NCBI GenBank assembly: GCA_028583405.1
Contig: CM053256.1
Location: 22,231,325-22,295,324, forward strand
From: Pogonophryne albipinna
Taxonomy: Eukaryota; Chordata; Actinopteri; Perciformes; Artedidraconidae
Direction of reading: 5' to 3'
Length of the DNA stretch: 64,000 bases
The translations under genes were made by a program, and so were the position numbers. A model generated the notes under the pieces. It did not search any database and had not been told where the DNA came from. It saw only the letters and a list, made by a program, of their open reading frames with translations. Positions 60,971 through 64,000 of the stretch are shown one piece after another. How positions within the stretch are numbered: position 1 is the stretch's first letter; each line of letters opens with the position of its first letter.

Positions 60971-61941
60971 GCCCCCCCCTTAAGACGGGGCCCCAAAGGG
61001 ATCCACGACAACCCAATATCCTTCTTAATTCCAGCTTTTTTAATTTCCTTCTTAGGACTGGAGGACGCTCCTCCTCCGCCACTGTCCCACTCCTCCTTGG
61101 GTTGGCTGGCGTTGAGCCACAGCATGTAGGCGCTCATCGGCCTCTTGGGCGCGCCGACCTCCTTCGGCCTCCTCTTCTTCGGCCTCCTCTTCTTCGGCCT
61201 CCTCTTGTTCGCTTTGCAGGGTTTCCTCTCTTTCTTCTCCTTCTTCTTTGTCTCGATCTCAAAGTCAAAGGACCTTGCTGGACCACATTTTCCAGACTCC
61301 GAAACAGGTAGGTCAGTCGACATCCTACGGCTCTGCGCACGCGTAACAGTATAAACTGGAGACACACTTGGAAATTGCAAACCGCTCTCATCTGGCTCTA
61401 CATATGCCAACGGCCTGGAAACCACCACAGGCGGTGGCACACCCGCCCACACAGCACTACCAGCTAGATCGTTGCCCAAAATCATCTGTACCCCATCAAG
61501 TGGCAACGCGGGACGCACGCCGATAGACACAACTCCCCGTACCAGCTCACAATCCAGCACTACTGTATGACGTTGCACAGGAATCAAGCCCATCTCCATG
61601 CCCCTCATCAGTACAAAATCCCCAGTTTCTGTCTCTGACGAAAAAGGCAACACTGACTCAACAATAAATGAGTATCTAGCTGCTGTGTCACGCAACACCT
61701 TAATCGGAACATACTTGTCACTACCGACCATCGATACAACGGCTTCCATTATGAACGGCTCAAAAACAGAACCCACCTCCAAGTCGGCACAAACCAGCTT
61801 CTTAACAGGCACCATGCCCGATCTTACACTCTGCGGCTTTTTAACCAAAACGGCAGAACAACACATGGCTGGAGCATGTGATGAAGAACGAGGCTTCCCC
61901 TCAGGTTCCAGCAACGGACACCGCTCCTTCCAATGACCCTC
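60943..61941 (-). CDS. Protease region fused to an SSRP1-derived HMG-box tail
   Basis: Continues the gag frame after an in-frame TAA (61942-61944), so it has no ATG of its own; the frame ends at 60943 inside the LTR. Order: second half of the zinc knuckle (G-H-W-K-E-R-C), a linker, a retropepsin-like protease core with L-R-D-T-A-A-R-Y-S-F-I (61678-61689 codes D-T-A-A) and V-Q-M-I-L-G-N-D-L (about 61480), then T-R-A-Q-S-R-R-M, where reverse transcriptase would normally follow. Instead come SSRP1-like pieces (61018-61275). Retropepsins need D-T/S-G at the active site; here the glycine is alanine, so activity is doubtful. Described as found; I do not reconstruct an intact form. Confidence 0.8.
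   Translation of the reverse strand, partial: EGHWKERCPLLEPEGKPRSSSHAPAMCCSAVLVKKPQSVRSGMVPVKKLVCADLEVGSVFEPFIMEAVVSMVGSDKYVPIKVLRDTAARYSFIVESVLPFSSETETGDFVLMRGMEMGLIPVQRHTVVLDCELVRGVVSIGVRPALPLDGVQMILGNDLAGSAVWAGVPPPVVVSRPLAYVEPDESGLQFPSVSPVYTVTRAQSRRMSTDLPVSESGKCGPARSFDFEIETKKKEKKERKPCKANKRRPKKRRPKKRRPKEVGAPKRPMSAYMLWLNASQPKEEWDSGGGGASSSPKKEIKKAGIKKDIGLSWIPLGPRLKGGAVMPLWVHQ
60971..60982 (-). other. Polypurine tract
   Basis: AAGGGGGGGGC immediately upstream of the 3' LTR on the minus strand, the expected plus-strand primer site for reverse transcription. It overlaps the end of the gag-protease-SSRP1 frame. Confidence 0.85.
61018..61275 (-). other. SSRP1: Captured host SSRP1 (FACT subunit) fragment, internally deleted
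   Basis: SSRP1 is the HMG-box subunit of the FACT histone chaperone. Four separate signatures occur in order: S-F-D-F-E-I-E-T-K (61246-61272) from the SSRP1 middle domain; a basic linker with three 15-bp repeats coding K-R-R-P-K; A-P-K-R-P-M-S-A-Y-M-L-W-L-N-A-S (61105-61152), the diagnostic start of its HMG box; K-E-E-W-D from the end of the HMG box; then a serine/glycine-rich S-G-G-G-G-A-S-S-S and K-K-E..K-K-D tail. Roughly 40-50 HMG residues between L-N-A-S and K-E-E-W-D, and the stretch between the first two signatures, are missing. All pieces are in one frame with the protease. No intron remains, consistent with copying from mRNA. Confidence 0.82.
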
Positions 61942-63099
61942 TTATCGGCAATAATGACATTGGCCCACTCTGGCGCCCTCGGATCGCCCTGGACCTGCAA
62001 ATCTACGGGAGGAGCCTGGTGAGAACTTTGCACCACCGCGGGAATAGCCACCATCTTCTCCACGTCTCCAATCACCCCTAGACCACTTCTCTGTAAAACT
62101 GTCCTTATGTGTCAACACAAAATCATCTGCTAATTCAGCAGCTCTGAGCGCGGTGGAAGGTTTCTGCTCATTTACATAAGTGGCCACACGCTGAGGGATA
62201 ACATCTTTAAATTGTTCCAATACAATGAGTTCACAAAGACCGTCAAAACTGTCAACCTTTGCTGCCGCACACCAGCGCTGAAAATTAGAAGTCAAATCAC
62301 GGATAAATTCCACATGTGTCTGCTTATCCCCCTTGACCCAACTTCGGAACTTTTGACGATACGCTTCAGGAACAAGTTTGTATGATTTTAACACCGCTGA
62401 TTTTACTCTGGCATAGTCCAAAGCATTTTCGCCACAAACAGCTGAATAGGCCTCCTGTGCTCGCCCAGTGAGTACACACTGAAGTAACAGCACTTTGTCC
62501 GAATCTAACCAGTTTCTTGCCTTTGCTATGCGTTCAAATAGAGTAAAAAAAATGTCAGGGTCACGCTCATTGAACTTTGGCACTAACCGCAAGTAAGAAA
62601 TAATATCGCCACTACCTGATGCCGACCTATCAGAACCATCCTCCACCAGAGAAAGCTTGCCCTCTCCAATCAGCCGTAATCTAGCATGTTCCACCTCACA
62701 TTTCATCTTTTCCACCTCCAGCACCTTCTCCACCTCTAAACGCTTCTCTACCTCCTGCTGCTGACCCCTCATCTCCAACTGCAACTTCTCCTGCTCCAAC
62801 CTCAACTTCTCCTGTTCAAACTGCATGGCCAAAAGCTCCTTTTGCTGCTCAAACGTTAAACCAGCTGTCTGAACCACTACCGGTACGAACCCTGCCGCAC
62901 CAGACTCACTCTTCTGCAACACCCCCTGCTCAAACAAAGATGACACGATGACAGTTTTAATGTCATGTTTCCGCTTGCTCCCCACAACAGCAATGTCATA
63001 ATGCTTTGCTATTTCGACCAACTGCGCCTTCTGGCAATCATCTAAGAAAGACACTGAGGGCGCATCCACAAACGCTGACAAAGAAGTCATAATAACCAA
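61942..63099 (-). CDS. gag: Gypsy gag polyprotein, ending at an in-frame stop in the zinc knuckle
   Basis: 385 codons from the ATG at 63099 (another Met at codon 4). Residues about 83-142 form a strongly charged Glu/Gln/Leu coiled coil. About 167-330 is the capsid-like region, with Y-L-R-L-V-P-K-F, F-R-S-W-V-K and L-C-E-L-I-V-L-E-Q-F; the segment from about 247 resembles the SCAN fold, which is derived from Gypsy-type capsid C-termini. About 339-377 is Arg/Gly-rich. The frame stops at TAA inside a CCHC zinc knuckle: C-H-Y-C-R, stop, then E-G-H-W-K-E-R-C in the same frame. Gag packages the element RNA in cytoplasmic particles. The stop may be a disabling mutation or may be read through; the protease follows in frame. 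Confidence 0.88.
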   Translation of the reverse strand: MVIMTSLSAFVDAPSVSFLDDCQKAQLVEIAKHYDIAVVGSKRKHDIKTVIVSSLFEQGVLQKSESGAAGFVPVVVQTAGLTFEQQKELLAMQFEQEKLRLEQEKLQLEMRGQQQEVEKRLEVEKVLEVEKMKCEVEHARLRLIGEGKLSLVEDGSDRSASGSGDIISYLRLVPKFNERDPDIFFTLFERIAKARNWLDSDKVLLLQCVLTGRAQEAYSAVCGENALDYARVKSAVLKSYKLVPEAYRQKFRSWVKGDKQTHVEFIRDLTSNFQRWCAAAKVDSFDGLCELIVLEQFKDVIPQRVATYVNEQKPSTALRAAELADDFVLTHKDSFTEKWSRGDWRRGEDGGYSRGGAKFSPGSSRRFAGPGRSEGARVGQCHYCR

Positions 63100-63644
63100 T
63101 CAGAAAGCAAAGTACTAAACTGCCAACACGCATGGGCATAAAATGAACCCAACAGAGAATTTCCCCCTAACTGCCGAAACAAAATCTTCCTAATCTCACC
63201 TAGTCTTCATGTGGCTTGCGGTGGGTAATTACGCACTGGAACCCGGCGGAGTTATGGAGCGACCTGCACGCAGGTAACACCAAGAACTCACGCGGACGTG
63301 CCCCCGAGACAGCTGTCCGAAAACAGCTGACACTAACCACGTCGCCACAACACTATGAAAAAAAAAAAAAAACAGACGCAACCCAAGGGGAAACGCCACT
63401 TAAGCCTAGCGGGGAAAATCTCTTTTACAAAAGCGTAACAAACAGCAACATCTTACCTTCTGATTGGCACACAAAACCTGACGACATGTCAAACACTACA
63501 GCCTCCTAAAACCCAAAAGACATGATGTGTCCCCCAAATAGCAGCGACAAGCCAGCACACAGCTGGACCACAACAATGAATCAGCTGCTCAATGACACCA
63601 TGTGCTCTGAGCACTACACAAACTTTTTAAACAAATAACCCGTT
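63100..63644 (-). other. Untranslated leader of the Gypsy element
   Basis: Between the primer-binding site and the gag ATG. A 12-nt A run lies near 63360. The plus-strand 97-residue frame here is a shadow. Packaging signals usually lie in this region, but none can be identified by eye. Confidence 0.7.
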
Positions 63645-63657
63645 GGACGAGCCCCCA
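63645..63657 (-). other. Primer-binding site, tRNA-Pro type
   Basis: TGGGGGCTCGTCC on the minus strand, two bases after the LTR end. This matches the 3' end of tRNA-Pro (the same 13 bases as the primer site of murine leukaemia virus), so reverse transcription would start on tRNA-Pro. Confidence 0.8.
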
Positions 63658-63659
63658 TT

Positions 63660-64000
63660 TGTTGCGACCTGGCTCAAAAGGCCACAACAAAAAGGAGACA
63701 CAACATGTCAACGGGTAGGTAACGGTGTTTATTTAAGACAAACAAATCAAATCCAGTAAAGTATGAGGTGTGGATGTCAGTGGTATCAGTAATGTAAATG
63801 CAGGGTGAGGATTGTATGGACATGTATGTGTGTGAGAGTGTTGAAGTGCACAAAGTAAAGCAACTGAAGAAACTCCTACTATACTCAACAAAACCGGTGT
63901 GCCTGCAGGGAGAAGCAGAGAGAGAACAGAGAGGAGCAGAGAGGCGTTAAATAGCTGCAGGACACCAGACCCAGGTGCCCTGAGTTACTGCAATCACCAA
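63660..64000 (-). repeat. 5' LTR, partial (window end)
   Basis: 341 bp identical to 60577-60917. About 53 bp should remain beyond the window. Confidence 0.92.

Larger units (their letters stand above)
60577..64000 (-). mobile_element. Non-autonomous Gypsy LTR retrotransposon carrying an SSRP1 fragment (runs off the window)
   Basis: Two direct LTRs (60577-60970 and 63660 onward) bound a 2.7 kb interior read on the minus strand: primer-binding site, leader, gag, protease, SSRP1-derived segment, polypurine tract. Reverse transcriptase, RNase H and integrase are entirely absent; an ordinary Gypsy interior is roughly 4-5 kb. The visible 341 bp of the upstream LTR (63660-64000) are identical to 60577-60917, so insertion was recent. 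It must have been copied with enzymes supplied in trans. The target duplication cannot be checked because the far end is outside the window. Confidence 0.92.

Noticed and set aside
61145..61391. Plus-strand and minus-strand frames rich in Leu-Phe or Arg over 61134-61391
   Set aside because: Alternative frames of the Lys/Arg repeat in the SSRP1-like segment.

Overview
The window looks like vertebrate, most likely teleost (percomorph-type) nuclear DNA. It is AT-rich and intergenic, with long (GA)n and (CA)n tracts and several interspersed repeat families I associate with fish genomes: hAT and piggyBac-like elements with exact target-site duplications (TSDs), an L2-clade LINE tail, a tRNA-derived SINE and a Gypsy LTR element. 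I see no complete host protein-coding gene. The species call is inference; no marker gene fixes it.

Layout. 0-9.6 kb is dense in transposons. An unclassified fish repeat (548-1077) is followed by a TTAA-flanked piggyBac-like element (1230-3180). Next comes a 4.4 kb element with roughly 380-435 bp terminal inverted repeats (3351-7733), carrying a plus-strand zinc-ribbon start exon and a broken minus-strand HECT (G2E3-like ubiquitin ligase) exon. Two smaller inverted-repeat elements follow (8289-8769, 9197-9569). 9.6-43.9 kb is mostly unique sequence resembling a regulatory gene desert or a giant intron. It is broken by a second copy of the first repeat (15101-15627), hAT elements (16423-17012; 17205-19063 with a piggyBac-like element nested inside; 23846-24797 nested in another element), a 5'-truncated L2 LINE (27588-28471) and a tiny LINE/SINE tail (32397-32527). 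43.9-46.7 kb is a nearly complete but frameshifted hAT/ZBED transposon. 46.7-53.6 kb is mostly unique again.

53.6-64 kb is the most interesting part. A locus carrying exon-like cassettes with matching splice signals is repeated three times. One copy has been split by three later insertions whose borders can be read exactly by comparison with the intact copy. A short start-codon exon lies downstream. A 278-bp segment at 53580 recurs at 60300 with three mismatches, and that second copy is cut by a Gypsy LTR retrotransposon (60577 to beyond the window end). The visible parts of its two LTRs are identical, so the insertion is young, yet it has no reverse transcriptase, RNase H or integrase. In their place its gag-protease frame runs into a deletion-riddled piece of the host chromatin gene SSRP1 (FACT subunit, HMG box). 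This SSRP1-carrying, non-autonomous retrotransposon is the best candidate here for something undescribed.

The genes do not form a pathway. They are selfish-element genes, mostly broken, embedded in apparently non-coding and possibly regulatory DNA.
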